Source: Incurvaria masculella (lineage: Eukaryota; Arthropoda; Insecta; Lepidoptera; Incurvariidae). From it: DNA of 64,000 bases. The position numbers and the translations under genes are program-made. The stretch lies in NCBI GenBank assembly GCA_946894095.1, contig OX335642.1, forward strand, positions 9,435,021-9,499,020. Direction: 5' to 3'. Each line of letters opens with the position of its first letter. The stretch's first letter is position 1. The notes beneath the pieces were generated by a model. That model made no database searches. It saw only the letters and a list, made by a program, of their open reading frames with translations, and was not told where the DNA came from. Positions 32,863-42,642 of the stretch are shown piece after piece.

Positions 32863-33031
32863 CTTCGTTATAGACGACGGCGGACGCCTCGATGCTCTTG
32901 GCGCCGGCGGTGACGACGCACGTGTAGAGGTCCTGCGCACGCGCCGACACGGTGCGCACGAGCAGGTCGCCGCGCACGCGCGCCAGGCTCGCCTGGCTCA
33001 CCTCCACGATCTCGTTGTTCTCCGGCTCATC
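32863..33031 (-). CDS. ImpL2: ImpL2 coding exon 3 (second half of Ig domain 1)
   Basis: 169 nt: 56 codons (residues 97-152) plus one base. It begins DEPENNEIVEVSQASLARVR and contains the second cysteine of Ig domain 1, Cys134, in QDLYTCVVTAGAKS. Acceptor ACGCACGCAG at 33032; donor GTGCGT at 32862-32857. Phases 0-in, 1-out match both neighbours. A MITE-I end lies only about 15 bp upstream of the acceptor, so the pyrimidine tract is partly transposon-derived. Confidence 0.9.
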
Positions 33032-33045
33032 CTGCGTGCGTCGTG

Positions 33046-33130
33046 TGTTAAGAGGATAATGAGGTGATCGAGTTTCATACAGTGGCGCGTGCCCGTCAGT
33101 CAGAAAAATGCCCCTCAGTCAAATTAAGAA
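33046..33130 (-). mobile_element. MITE-I solo end beside a splice acceptor
   Basis: TTAAGAGGATAATGAGGTGA followed by CAGTCAAATTAAGAAA matches one inverted end of the full element at 20560-20916. The other end is missing; the sequence runs directly into a MITE-C fragment. Confidence 0.65.
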
Positions 33131-33330
33131 ATATTTTTCTGAAAAAGTGAGTTACTCCCGGCGGGACTAACTCATTCGCGGGCACGGAACAAAACCGTGC
33201 TATTGCGCTCTGGGACCTTCTCGGTTTCGAAAATAAAAGACAGACTCCTTTATGATGAGGATGCAACATGTCCACAAATCAGAGTGTACATAGTGTTTGA
33301 TTTGGTAACATTTAAGAAAAAAATAATTTA
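33131..33330 (-). mobile_element. MITE-C end fragment
   Basis: CCCGGCGGGACTAACTCATT, CGCGGGCACGG, GCTATTGCGCTCTGGGACCT and GTACATAGTGTTTGATTTGG are the distal third of MITE-C in minus orientation. In ImpL2 intron 2. Confidence 0.75.
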
Positions 33331-33439
33331 AAAACTTAAAATTATGAAGTTACGAACTATAACTGCAGTGGCGACCTCATTAAGCGGTTCTGTATGCAAT
33401 CTCATAAAATATTTAAAAAAATACCTGGAATTTAGGTAA

Positions 33440-33835
33440 TTCAGAGGATGTATGCGAAAAGTGGCCATTTAAAATTGGTATTATGTCTGCCTACAGAACC
33501 AATACGGTAAAATAACTAAATAAGTAAATAAATAAATAAATAAAATCGGGTGGCGCGAGCCGAGCGGCTCGCGCCACCCGATCCGCATAGAGACGGCGGC
33601 GCGGGACACAAGAGGGACACAAGAGTTCAGCTACATACAACCAGATGAGCTGTTTTTCTTATTCATTTACTTATTTATTTACTTATTTATTTATTTATTT
33701 ACTTATTTAGTTATTTTTACCGTATTGGTTTGCTAGGCAGACTTAATATTAATAACAACGATTGTTGTTTTTGTGTTTGTTGTAGAGACAGCACCATAAC
33801 CATTTAAAATTGGCAACTTTTTGCGCTATGTCTCA
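33440..33835. mobile_element. Foldback-L element in ImpL2 intron 2
   Basis: Long inverted arms: left has GTCTGCCTACAGAACCAATA and CGGTAAAATAACTAAATAAG with TAAA repeats; right has the complementary TTATTTATTTACTTATTTAG, TTTTTACCGTATTGGTTTGC and AGGCAGAC. The centre holds a GC-rich 38-bp palindrome and about 80 bp of unrelated sequence. No coding capacity. Confidence 0.8.
33545..33582. repeat. 38-bp GC-rich palindrome
   Basis: Arms ATCGGGTGGCGCGAGCCG (33545-33562) and its exact complement (33565-33582) around AG. Stands out sharply in a TAAA-rich neighbourhood. Confidence 0.93.
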
Positions 33836-33899
33836 TAATTAACTCACAAATGCCACCTTTTTTTATGACATTAGGCTCAGTGTTCTCGCCAATACAGTT

Positions 33900-33990
33900 A
33901 GTTTGTAACTTTCTATTTTTGGGGATTAATAGCACAAATAGCGACGAACGACTGTGGCGCCATCTACATACACCCCCTTAAACCTTCGAG
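33900..33990. repeat. short repeat with GGCGCCATCTA
   Basis: TTAATAGCACAAATAGCGAC and GACTGTGGCGCCATCTACAT, then CCCCCTTAA, parallel the sequence at 20505-20570 (AATAGCTCCCAACGATCG, GTGGCGCCATCTACTTTG, CCCTTAAGG). It ends close to the ImpL2 exon 2 donor. Confidence 0.45.
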
Positions 33991-34000
33991 CACTACCGAC

Positions 34001-34164
34001 CTCGAGTATGGGCATGTCGTTCTTGAGCCACTGCACGTGCGGCGTCGGGGATCCGATCGCGCCGCAGGCGAGCCGCGCCACGGCGCCCGCGCGCTGCCAC
34101 GCCGGCTCCGGCTTCACGTCCCACTCCAGGAAGTTGCGGCGGCCGTGCGACGGCGGGATCGGCT
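34001..34164 (-). CDS. ImpL2: ImpL2 coding exon 2 (first half of Ig domain 1)
   Basis: 164 nt: two bases completing codon 42, then 54 codons (residues 43-96). It reads PIPPSHGRRNFLEWDVKPEP and contains Cys75 (VARLACGAIGS) and Trp87 (HVQWLKND), the core cysteine and tryptophan of an Ig domain. The order 'F.E.W...KP' before the domain and 'C....S..P..QW' within it agree with ImpL2. Acceptor GTCCGCAG at 34165; donor GTCGGT at 34000-33995. Overlapping plus-strand frames are shadows of this GC-rich exon. Confidence 0.9.
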
Positions 34165-35059
34165 CTGCGGACGCAACGAAACCGCTTTAGTCGTGACAGT
34201 TGCAAGACCCAAGAAAAAAATGTACGAGTACTCCGAGATGCGAATGGTTCGCACTCGCCAACCGCGATTACCGCGATGCAAAACAATACATAGTGAATCC
34301 CATTCTGAGGTCAACAGATGCATGACTTATTATTTTACGTTTACGGATAAACAGTGTTCAGCTTACTTATTTAGCTCGACGTTTCGTCCACCACGCTGTG
34401 GACATCATCAGGATTCGCGACGCGACCTGGAGGACCTCTGACGCTTCGTCCATTCAGATGTCAACGTAAAATAATATGTCGAACAACAGTAAAAATATAA
34501 ACAAACACAGATGTATGACTTCCTATAATCACAAATATATCACCATAGATATGTTTAATATGAACAAATCGCGTTTTTTGGAAGAAGCAAAAATTAAATA
34601 AAACAGCAGTGAAGAGTGGACTACTTACAAATCCTACCTAAATCCCCACCTCTTATATATATTTATTACTATCCATACACATCCATCGACTCACAACCTC
34701 ACCCCTCGCACTCTTTGACTGCTTTGTCGCCGGCGTAAAAAAATTTATGTTTAAATTTTGTTTACTTAAGATCTAATTAAATTATATTAGTAGGTACTCC
34801 AATTAAGAAAGAAGCAAAATTTGGGACTTTATAATTGGCTATAGTGTTAGATAATGGAAGTATTTTTATGAGTGTAATAGCTGTTAACATTCCCTTTAAC
34901 AAATAAATAAAGAAGTCTTTGGTACACAGTCAAACAGGTAGATAACAAGTGTTTCCGTAAGAGTCCCTTATTCTTTTGAGGAACGGAACCCCAAAAAAAT
35001 ATACGGACTAAACAAGTGACGCCTAATAAAATGTAATAGCAACAGAACCTCCGTTCACA
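34165..35059. other. ImpL2 intron 1, no repeat assigned
   Basis: A short CpG-containing portion near 34380-34440 (CATCATCAGGATTCGCGACG), otherwise AT-rich. GGAACGGAACCCCAAAAAAA at 34979 may be a Rep-B end. Confidence 0.3.
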
Positions 35060-35275
35060 CAACGGAAGGCGCAGTCCGCGATCTCTCCTAAATTTGAGTG
35101 TACGGATTTTCGAAGTCACGTGATAATGTCGAACCTAATTAACTTCTTTAACCAGTCAATAACAAACTCGGACTACCGATTTGTATGAAAACGCGGAGTC
35201 GCCGTAAACGGCAACGTCATCGGCAACGACGCGTAAGCTGTCAAATCAAACTCGGACTCGCAAATGTTAGTTCAC
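35060..35275 (+). mobile_element. MITE-F copy, diverged
   Basis: CTCTCCTAAATTTGAGTGTA, TCGAAGTCACGTGATAATGT, TTTGTATGAAAACGCGGAGT, CGCCGTAAACGGCAACGTCA and AGCTGTCAAATCAAACTCGG keep the order of the copies at 18935 and 46655. Confidence 0.6.
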
Positions 35276-36229
35276 ATAACTCTCCATAAGTTTGAAAACG
35301 CTGGTTGATATATTTGTTGTGAACGCCCATTTAGGTAGAAGTCGGACTACGGGCTCAGTTCTAGTTATTTATCAAAAAGATCAAGAGTTTCCAATGGCGT
35401 CCGTCAGTCATACTTAGATGAAAAAGTACCCCTTTGCTTGATTCATGAACAATTTGAGACTGTTGTTTGATGTTGCTATGGAAACGAACCCTCCTAATCG
35501 GGCTACTGCAAGGCTACTGCTCTATATTCAGTACGTTGCCTGAAGCGGGTCATGTCATACCATTCAGGGAATGACCTTACCACATTCAGTGAGCGGAAGT
35601 GTGGCGCCAATTTGATGTAATCGCAAGCATGGCACGAGTGTTATCACTCACCCAGGGGTACGGCTTGATAACGGAATTCTGCAATGGTTATTCATTCAGA
35701 AGAATATTAAGGGGCATGCACTCCGATAGTGCGAAATCAAACAATAACGCTTTGAGTCACATTCAGTGACAGTCAAAGGTTTTGAGGCCAAAGGGGAAGA
35801 ATACTGCTTGAAAGACCTGTGAAAGCTGTCAGAGACACTATAAAACGTTTTTTTATAGTGATTTGAAAATATCATGTATTCAATATATGTAATTTAAATT
35901 AAGTAATACTAAATTTCCTAGATAATATTCCGAAAAGAAACTATTCTAATCTATGCTAATGAAATAAAGCCGTGGAAAAAAATATCACAATAACATAAGT
36001 AACCTATATTCCATTTCAATTCAAACTTTGTTGTGATCAATTACATCAAAATAAGTTCGAAGAAAAACTAAATGTCAACCATGTTCTACTGCATCATCGT
36101 GCTTTCATCGTAAAACTCGTAAACAATAACTAGACAGGAATGACAGTTTTTGATGTTTCTAAACGAATGTCGCTCATGCGACACGTACTATAAAGCTTTA
36201 TTTTTTCTTCCCCATTAGTTTACATACGG
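35276..36229. other. ImpL2 intron 1, nothing recognised
   Basis: AT-rich, no reading frame over 60 codons, no repeat boundary seen. Confidence 0.3.
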
Positions 36230-36880
36230 AATACACGCCGCTGAATCCTCACTGATTAAGTTATTAACTTCCGACCTATTCTGGTGCATTTATGGATCGC
36301 TTATTCTTTTTTTTTATGTGACTGGACATGGATGGCTAATACCACACCTCTGTCATGGTATTAGCCCAACACACCACATGGGAACTAGGTGCCATGCCAG
36401 GACCTTCCTTATATTGCACGGCTACATTGAACTGGATGGAAAACACGGACAATTTTCATTGCCGCTTCGACCATCGTTCATCCAATGCGATGGTACCAAC
36501 CCGGGCGGGATAAACCCTACCACCTGTAAGTAAGGAAGGGGACCTACAGTTTAACGTGGAATCCGAACCACGGCCAGCCTCTCTCAACGGTCGAATGGTC
36601 ACCCATCCAAGACCAGACCGGACCCAGCGTTGCTTAACTTCGGAGAGCGATCGCCGAAGTGTCGCGCCACTGGGCCATTGAGGCTGAGGCTTATGGATAT
36701 GGATACGTAATTTTTCGTTAGCGCTGAATTCGATAACACACGAAAATTTTTCATTTTGTGCCACTAATTCCGTGTTGCGCTGCGATCAATTACCATAATT
36801 TCGAAGTAACGTCAAAGTAAATTCCTCTTCTGAGATCACTCCTGATTCATCAACTCGGAATTCCCAGATAGCCTGCTGCT
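36230..36880 (+). repeat. Rep-R2 copy interrupted by a SINE-A
   Basis: Left part 36230-36303 (CTGAATCCTCACTGATTAAG, TTCCGACCTATTCTGGTGCA) and right part 36689-36880 (TTTCGTTAGCGCTGAATTC, GTCAAAGTAAATTCCTCTTC, TCATCAACTCGGAATTCCCA) are contiguous in the second, uninterrupted copy at 40010-40285 on the other strand. Confidence 0.82.
36304..36690 (-). mobile_element. SINE-A full-length copy with 5S rRNA-like head
   Basis: Inserted in Rep-R2; GCTTAT occurs at both borders (36298-36303 and 36689-36694), a likely target-site duplication. On the minus strand the head runs from GGCCCAGTGGCGCG through CCGAAGTTAAGCAACG and CTTGGATGGGTGACC, two stretches identical to the 5S rRNA box A and box C regions, then the usual body and a tail TTAGCCATCCATGTCCAGTC with an A run. 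Frames on both strands here are SINE translations. Confidence 0.9.
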
Positions 36881-36939
36881 AAACCTACCCACAGCTTAAT
36901 ATCACTTTAGGTTTCCGTTCCTCAAAATGAATAAATAAA

Positions 36940-37514
36940 CCCTTATAGGGGGCATCCATTAATGACGTGAGGTGTTTTTTTTATTTTTAACCGCCTCTTC
37001 ATTGGTGAGATTTAGTGAGATTTGAAATTACCCCCTCCCCCCTCACGCGAGAGTTTCCCTATAACTTTTAAATAATTAAATATATTTGATTTGTGTATGT
37101 TTATATTTTGCTGCATGCCACTGAATACTTTAGCGATAATACTGATGCCTTACACGTATATAATACAGCGCGAGACGATTCCTACGCATTCCAAGCGCAA
37201 ACGGCTGCGCAGAAACAAAACTGTATCGGATTTAGTTACTGTGCACTGCTGGCGCTTGCAGTTTTCCTGTAAAATGAGAGATTATAATAATTATATTCTC
37301 TGAAAAGTAGACGTTAGATTTTTATTTTATTTACGCCCTTGGTGAGGTTTGGTGACAATTTTCCGGACTTTTCCCCATCAGATTCACATTGTTGTCCGTC
37401 CATCTGTCGGTCTTTCAAAAACATCTCAGCAATGCTTGAGGGTATTAAGTTGAAATAATATTTAATTTTTAGGTAAATGGTCCCTTAGTTAGTAGTAAGC
37501 TTCTAAGTCAATGC
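36940..37514. other. interspersed CCCCTCCCCCC tract, no gene
   Basis: GGGGGCATCCATTAATGACG and ATTACCCCCTCCCCCCTCAC, then CGCCCTTGGTGAGGTTTGGT at 37335, look like pieces of an interspersed repeat. A 70-codon frame at 37091 has no motif. Confidence 0.35.
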
Positions 37515-37760
37515 GAACAAAAAATATTATGTAACTTGACATGGGTGGCTAATACCACACTCGCTGTCATGATATTAGTCCAACACATCACATGGAAACT
37601 GTGCTTTGCCAGGACCTTCCTTGTATTGCACGGCTACATTGAACTGGATGGAAAACACGTACATTTTCATTTTCCCTCCAATGAGACAGTGCCGAGGCCG
37701 GACGGGATTAACCTTACAACCAGTAAGTAAGGACATTACAGTTTTACGTGGAATATAATA
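37515..37760 (-). mobile_element. SINE-A copy, head missing
   Basis: Tail and body in minus orientation: AACTTGACATGGGTGGCTAA, GGACCTTCCTTGTATTGCAC, GAACTGGATGGAAAACACGT, GGACGGGATTAACCTTACAA, ending at GTTTTACGTGGAA. No head follows. Confidence 0.75.
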
Positions 37761-38679
37761 TCGCGACGCAAGATATAGGAGCTAGCCATGTCCAGAAAGA
37801 TATGAATACTACCTATATCTTAAGCTGTCTGCGTCGATAATAAAGACGCACCGATTTGTCCGTTGTGTGACGTTAGCTATCCATACCTTCCCCTTTATTC
37901 GTCTTTTTAGGTTATTTAATCTACATATGTTGAAAATGGTGGTGGTCAGAGCCAATGTGTAGTCCTGTGTAGTTAAAAGAATCAAAATATTAAACAGAAT
38001 GCAACTTTCTTTAATGTCAGAATAAAAAGATTTATTTTTAAAATTTCATCTTAGTTAAACGCATTAGTGACCTATGATATTTGGAGTTTATGCAGTGGAA
38101 AATACCTACACGTGCCTTTTTCACATACTGCTGATTATCTTAATCGCCCCATATTGAATACCAGTACAAGATAATCGGAAATTTAGTTATAAAGGCCCTT
38201 TAAGTGTCGATTAAAATAAAACAGCACTTGGTGAAAACCAGGCAAAAATGTAGTCAGATTTTCGCTTGTCTATGTATATGTACATTATTTAAAGAAGTCG
38301 GTAAATATCCTGCCTGCTTTCGATCGCTCAGACTAGAGGCATGAAGATATGAAAACGATTTTAGATGAAAATTTAAACACATAAATTCACTGTTTCATAT
38401 TGATGGAGGAATAGCAATGTCCACTTAAAATTCTCGAATTCTTAGTGAAATATATGTCGACGTTTTCTGCAATGAAATCCGCTAGGTATAATTTTAGGGT
38501 CATCATTTACATATGTCTGTCTGTATAAGGCTAGACACTTACAGAAGCTTCATTTCAGTTACTAAGTATCGGGTGTCTCAATATCTGCTTTCGTTTTGAA
38601 TTTAAAATAATTTTCGCCGTCAGCAAGCTTCGTGTGCTTTCCTCTGATCAAAATAATATTTGCCTCTAAGCGGTGCCTA
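37761..38679. other. ImpL2 intron 1, nothing recognised
   Basis: AT-rich sequence without repeats or frames I can support. Confidence 0.3.
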
Positions 38680-38961
38680 CTACGATGTCTCCAAGTTTTT
38701 AAAACTACCAACTAAAGCGCACTTGCCATACACAAACAGTCGCATTCGTATTGGAGGGTTTGTGTGGGTGGGAACTGACTTGGCGAGATGTATGCACTGT
38801 GTGGCACACGATACCGTATGATTGAGTATGTATCCATAATTTGTCCATATGGAGGCGGTGTCGCCAGTAACAACCACATGATACTTCTTCTTCCTTTTCT
38901 CATCTATGGAGCTTTGCAAAATAGAGATATAGAACGCTTTCTCGAATACGTTGCTAACCAC
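38680..38961 (-). pseudogene. possible very decayed transposase fragment
   Basis: A 93-codon minus frame contains YHVVVTGDTASIWTNYGY, which may be a damaged 'VTGDEKWI.Y' (first catalytic Asp region of mariner), and about 35 residues later RMRLFVYGK, where mariners have 'K.MLCVWWD'. Spacing is about right but identity is low, and no second motif is preserved. Treat as a suggestion. Confidence 0.25.
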
Positions 38962-39084
38962 CGCAAGAAGGTGTAAGCCATTGGATAGTGGTTTATATGG
39001 ACTTGGCCATAATTGTCAGGAGTTAAACTTCTATCAAATTACTATTTTTTAATACTACAAACTATATGTAAATACATTTTTTTT

Positions 39085-39225
39085 ATGAAATTGGACACGG
39101 ATGGCTTATACCAAACTGACCGTTAGATATTAGCCTAACACACCACATGGGAACTAGGTGCCATGCCAAGACCTTCCTAATATTGAACTGGATGCACCAC
39201 TGGGCAACTGAGGCTGAATTTCGGC
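39085..39225 (-). mobile_element. SINE-A copy with a large internal deletion
   Basis: Tail (AATTGGACACGGATGGCTTA, ACACACCACATGGGAACTAG) joins at ATTGAACTGGATG directly to a head end (CACCACTGGGCAACTGAGGC), so almost the whole body has been lost. Confidence 0.75.
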
Positions 39226-40009
39226 GATATAATTTGCAGAAAATTGTTCATAGGTATCCGGATAATTTCATTAGATGCAAAAAGTACGACCAATAAACAT
39301 AATTCCTGGAATTCTTCTAAGAAGAAAGTGTTTAAGAAATAAAAATCGGCCATTCTGTAGTGAAGATTGAAATTATGTTATATTGGCAACATTCAGCAGT
39401 AATATGCCCAAATGATACTGAAAATTTCGTCGGAAGAGACAAATCTTGCCTATTCTACCCGAGAATTTGTAGAATTTAGTAGTCCAAACGTATTCGCATT
39501 CCATTTTGACTTATTGATCGAGCTCAAATGATTTATGCTTTTCATAAAAAAACGAAAGACAGTTTTGGGACGCACTATACATGTTATCATTACGCTTTGG
39601 GCGAATAGATCATTCAGTTTACGACAATTAGGCGCAATCTGAAAAGTTGAACTAAAAAGTGAAAAGGTACTATTGCGTAAATGTTTCGACTTTTACGTCA
39701 CCACTTTTCTAATTTCAGACACTTATATTTGATGTTACATAAATGTTTAAATTAAATTTATGTAACATCATGGGCGCGCCCACGATCTAGCTATGAAATC
39801 AAGTTTTTATCTAATTATTATTATTTTAATTATAATTATTAATACAAATCGTCTTCATAGTTAGATGATAAACAACGTATTGACTAAACCCTTTAAATAT
39901 TGTCTCAGAGCTAGGTCGTTTATTATTTTTCTTGCCATGTAATGCAATTATTTTTTAAAGTAAAATCGCCAGCAATGGGCTCATATTATGTCCGCTAATC
40001 GCTGTTATA
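39226..40009. other. no gene; short hairpin at 39731-39769
   Basis: GATGTTACATAAAT and ATTTATGTAACATC form 14-bp arms around an AT-rich 11-bp loop. Around 39790-39865, CTAGCTATGAA and TTCATAGTTAG are also inverted about 60 bp apart. Both may be small MITEs. Confidence 0.4.
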
Positions 40010-40285
40010 CCAGTAAGTCATTTCTGGAAATTCCGAGTTGATGATTTGGGATTGTTCTCAGGAGAGGAATTCAGTTTGACATTACTTTAGAAGGTATTCT
40101 GGCGATTTATCGCAGTGCCACAAGGAATGACTGGCACGAAATAAAAACAATCTATGATTTTTAGCGCTAACGAGAAATTACATATCGATTTCCATAACTG
40201 ATCCGTAAATGCACCAGAATAGGTCGGAACTTACTTATTCACTGATTCAGTGAGGATTCAGGAATGTGTGATATGTATGCATACT
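40010..40285 (-). repeat. Rep-R2 copy, uninterrupted
   Basis: Reverse-oriented match to 36230-36880: AATTCCGAGTTGATGATTTG, GAGGAATTCAGTTTGACATT, TTAGCGCTAACGAGAAATTA, GCACCAGAATAGGTCGGAAC, GATTCAGTGAGGATTCAGG. It shows the empty site for the SINE at 36304. Confidence 0.8.
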
Positions 40286-40639
40286 AATTAGCAGAAGAAT
40301 TTGTCTCCAGATTCAATATGTTCCGAAAACGGTTCAAGTATGTTAATGCAATGCCTTAACGCTCCTAGCAACAGTCAATGCAAACAGAGAAGCGTAGTCT
40401 TTTGAGAGATAACTAATGAAGAACCCAGATGGTTTCCTAGAATTATATCAGTGAATGTATAACGAACGTATCATTCCAACGATGCTGGAATAAGGAAACA
40501 AAGAAGTCTAAGAAAGTGAAGAAAATAAGCCTAGTTTAAAAATCGGCTCGCAACAATTGAGGATTGTACATTTTAGGATAAATTCCATCATAGTTTAATT
40601 CAAAATGACAAAACATACATATTCGTTTCAAAAAACGGC
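40286..40639. other. ImpL2 intron 1, nothing recognised
   Basis: AT-rich sequence with no supported feature. Confidence 0.3.
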
Positions 40640-40800
40640 CAAGTAAATAATATATACTTTAGGTAAACATTAGAAAATTACGCTACCCACAAACATAGTT
40701 TTTCAATGATCATTTCAAAACCACTCTTCTAATTTAATCGATATTTAGTATCTAATATCATGCAATGAATAGGTGTTTCTCAGAGATTCATAAATCTCGA
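40640..40800 (-). mobile_element. MITE-D arm
   Basis: CCACAAACATAGTTTTTCAA, TGATCATTTCAAAACCACTC, TTCTAATTTAATCGATATTT and TCTAATATCATGCAATGAAT match one arm of the full copy at 48905. Confidence 0.6.
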
Positions 40801-41218
40801 AAAATCGTGTTTCATCGTGTTTCGAAAAATGTGTGCTAGGTCTTTTTTTCAGAGTCCTTCTTTTAGAACCCCTTTTATGGCTCTCGTGCATCTAACACAT
40901 TTTGCCAACGTCAAAGTTCATAGCTTAAATAGTCGAAAAGGTTTTGGAAATAGTTGACAACGAAACATAAAAAAAATCACAGTTTCAGATCATTTGCACC
41001 GATTAATGAAGCAAGTAACTTTTGAATTGTAAAGTGAGATGAAGAGAGCAAGCAATCAAAGCAGATGAATTTGGAGTCGAACAAGTGTGAAAAGAAAATT
41101 AGTATAAAGATGGCATTTTGCTGTCATTTGACTCTGCTTTCTCTTTTTTTTTTCAAAACGTGCAAACACAGAAGTAAATTGGAACTGTGATTTTAAATAC
41201 AGTAAATTTGTTTTATCA
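40801..41218. other. ImpL2 intron 1, nothing recognised
   Basis: Contains a near-tandem ATCGTGTTTCATCGTGTTTC at 40804. No other structure is seen. Confidence 0.3.
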
Positions 41219-41419
41219 GCAAGTCTATTCCTGGCATTCAGTAATCATGAATCAGGAATCCTAAGTCTATAAAACCGCTTTTGTAGCGGTTTTCAAAGCG
41301 ATTTTCTTGACGAAAATATGTCGGAGCATAGTTTTTTTTAATATATCAAGGTTATAAAAGCGGTTTTCTAGATTTCGGATTCCTGATTCCTGATTACTGA
41401 ATGCCAGGAATAGACCTGC
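41219..41419. mobile_element. 201-bp MITE with 39-bp inverted ends
   Basis: 41223-41261 (GTCTATTCCTGGCATTCAGT...) and 41377-41415 are inverted copies differing at one position. Just inside lie AAAACCGCTTTTGTAGCGGTT and AAAAGCGGTTTTC. Related phrases occur at 16557 (TATTCTTGGCATTCAGTCAT) and 54805-54990. Non-coding. Confidence 0.85.
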
Positions 41420-42300
41420 AGTTGGATATAATGAATGCACTGCCCCCCTCCTTTGATTGGTTTTCTAGCTCCAGACTTGTTGTCAGAAGGTTTGAGAGGT
41501 TAATTAATGTAATTGTCATCGATTCGATATTATTAAAACTGAAAGTCCTGAGCTCTAAAGAGAGGCTTATTTGAAGCTGCTATGAAAATACAAAATCCTA
41601 TCTTCGTACGAGCATTCGGAGGGGGCTGATCCTCTACCTCCCTCCTCCGTAGTCTGATCAGACTGCAGAGCACAATACTATTCTGCTTCACGATTGTCTG
41701 TATTTGTTATATAGGGGTAAAAAAATTGAGTGAATTTAATGCCAAATATTATGGAATGTTTTGCAAATACTCATACAATTTGTAATTAAACTAATTTTAG
41801 GCAATGATAAGCAAAACACTCTAAACCATTAAAACAACTAAACCATGAAATAGAGAGAATTACAATACATTGAAAAATTGTATTTAGGTACAATAACTAA
41901 AACTGGTCATCAGACTTCCAATGAACTGATTCCACTTCTTTTTGTTATTGACAATCAAATTTTACTTTCATTTAGTTCTGTCAGGGTTTGGTAAAACATA
42001 AATCCCGTTAAAATCCATTAAATAACGTTATAATTGAAATCTGATGACGGAAAGTTAGAATTTGTTAAGTTTTCTATTAAACCTATGATACTTTAAGATA
42101 TTTTTATGAACCTATCTTTCTCATCTCGTTGGTTTATTATATTCATGTGGCAATAAAAATAATCTGATCACAATTAGATATGTACTTACCAGGTATTAAA
42201 TACTACAGATTTTTCTTTCAAGTAACCATTTTATGATTATAGTGACAAGAACGTCTTGAAGTTTGTCAAAACTCTTTGATCGGTTATCTTCCTTACATGT
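41420..42300. other. ImpL2 intron 1, nothing recognised
   Basis: AT-rich apart from a GGAGGGGGCTGATCC / CCTCCCTCCTCCG patch at 41618-41650. No supported feature. Confidence 0.3.
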
Positions 42301-42301
42301 A

Positions 42302-42570
42302 TTTTTTGTAACTGGACATTTATGGCTATGACCACACTATCATTATATTAGACCAACACATCTCATGGGGCTACATTGATCTGGATTGAAAACGGATAAT
42401 TTTCATTGCATTTTTCTTCGAACATCGATTATTCAATGCGATGGTACCAACCTGGGCGGGATTAGCTCTACCACCTAGTAAGGAAGCCCACAGTTTTACG
42501 TGGAAAGCGAACCGCGAATGACCAATCCCTTAGTCACCTCTTAAAACAGGGCACGGGAATATAAAATATG
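42302..42570 (-). mobile_element. SINE-A copy, degenerate type-3 head
   Basis: TTGTAACTGGACATTTATGG, GATGGTACCAACCTGGGCGG, GTTTTACGTGGAAAGCGAAC are tail and body in minus orientation; then CAATCCCTTAGTCACCTCTT and GGGCACGGGAATA, a worn type-3 head. Confidence 0.65.
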
Positions 42571-42642
42571 CTTTGGGACCAAAACCGGAATCCATACAGT
42601 AACTTATTTCCGTAGTCAGGTTACAGATTTTTAAAACTTTAC

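Noticed and set aside
34037..34441. 134-codon plus-strand protein
   Set aside because: Shadow of ImpL2 exon 2 and adjoining intron; no domain.
36590..36690. 5S rRNA gene
   Set aside because: Only the internal promoter region matches 5S; the outer stem is absent and a SINE body follows.
36456..36764. 102-codon minus-strand protein
   Set aside because: Translation of the SINE-A 5S head and body.
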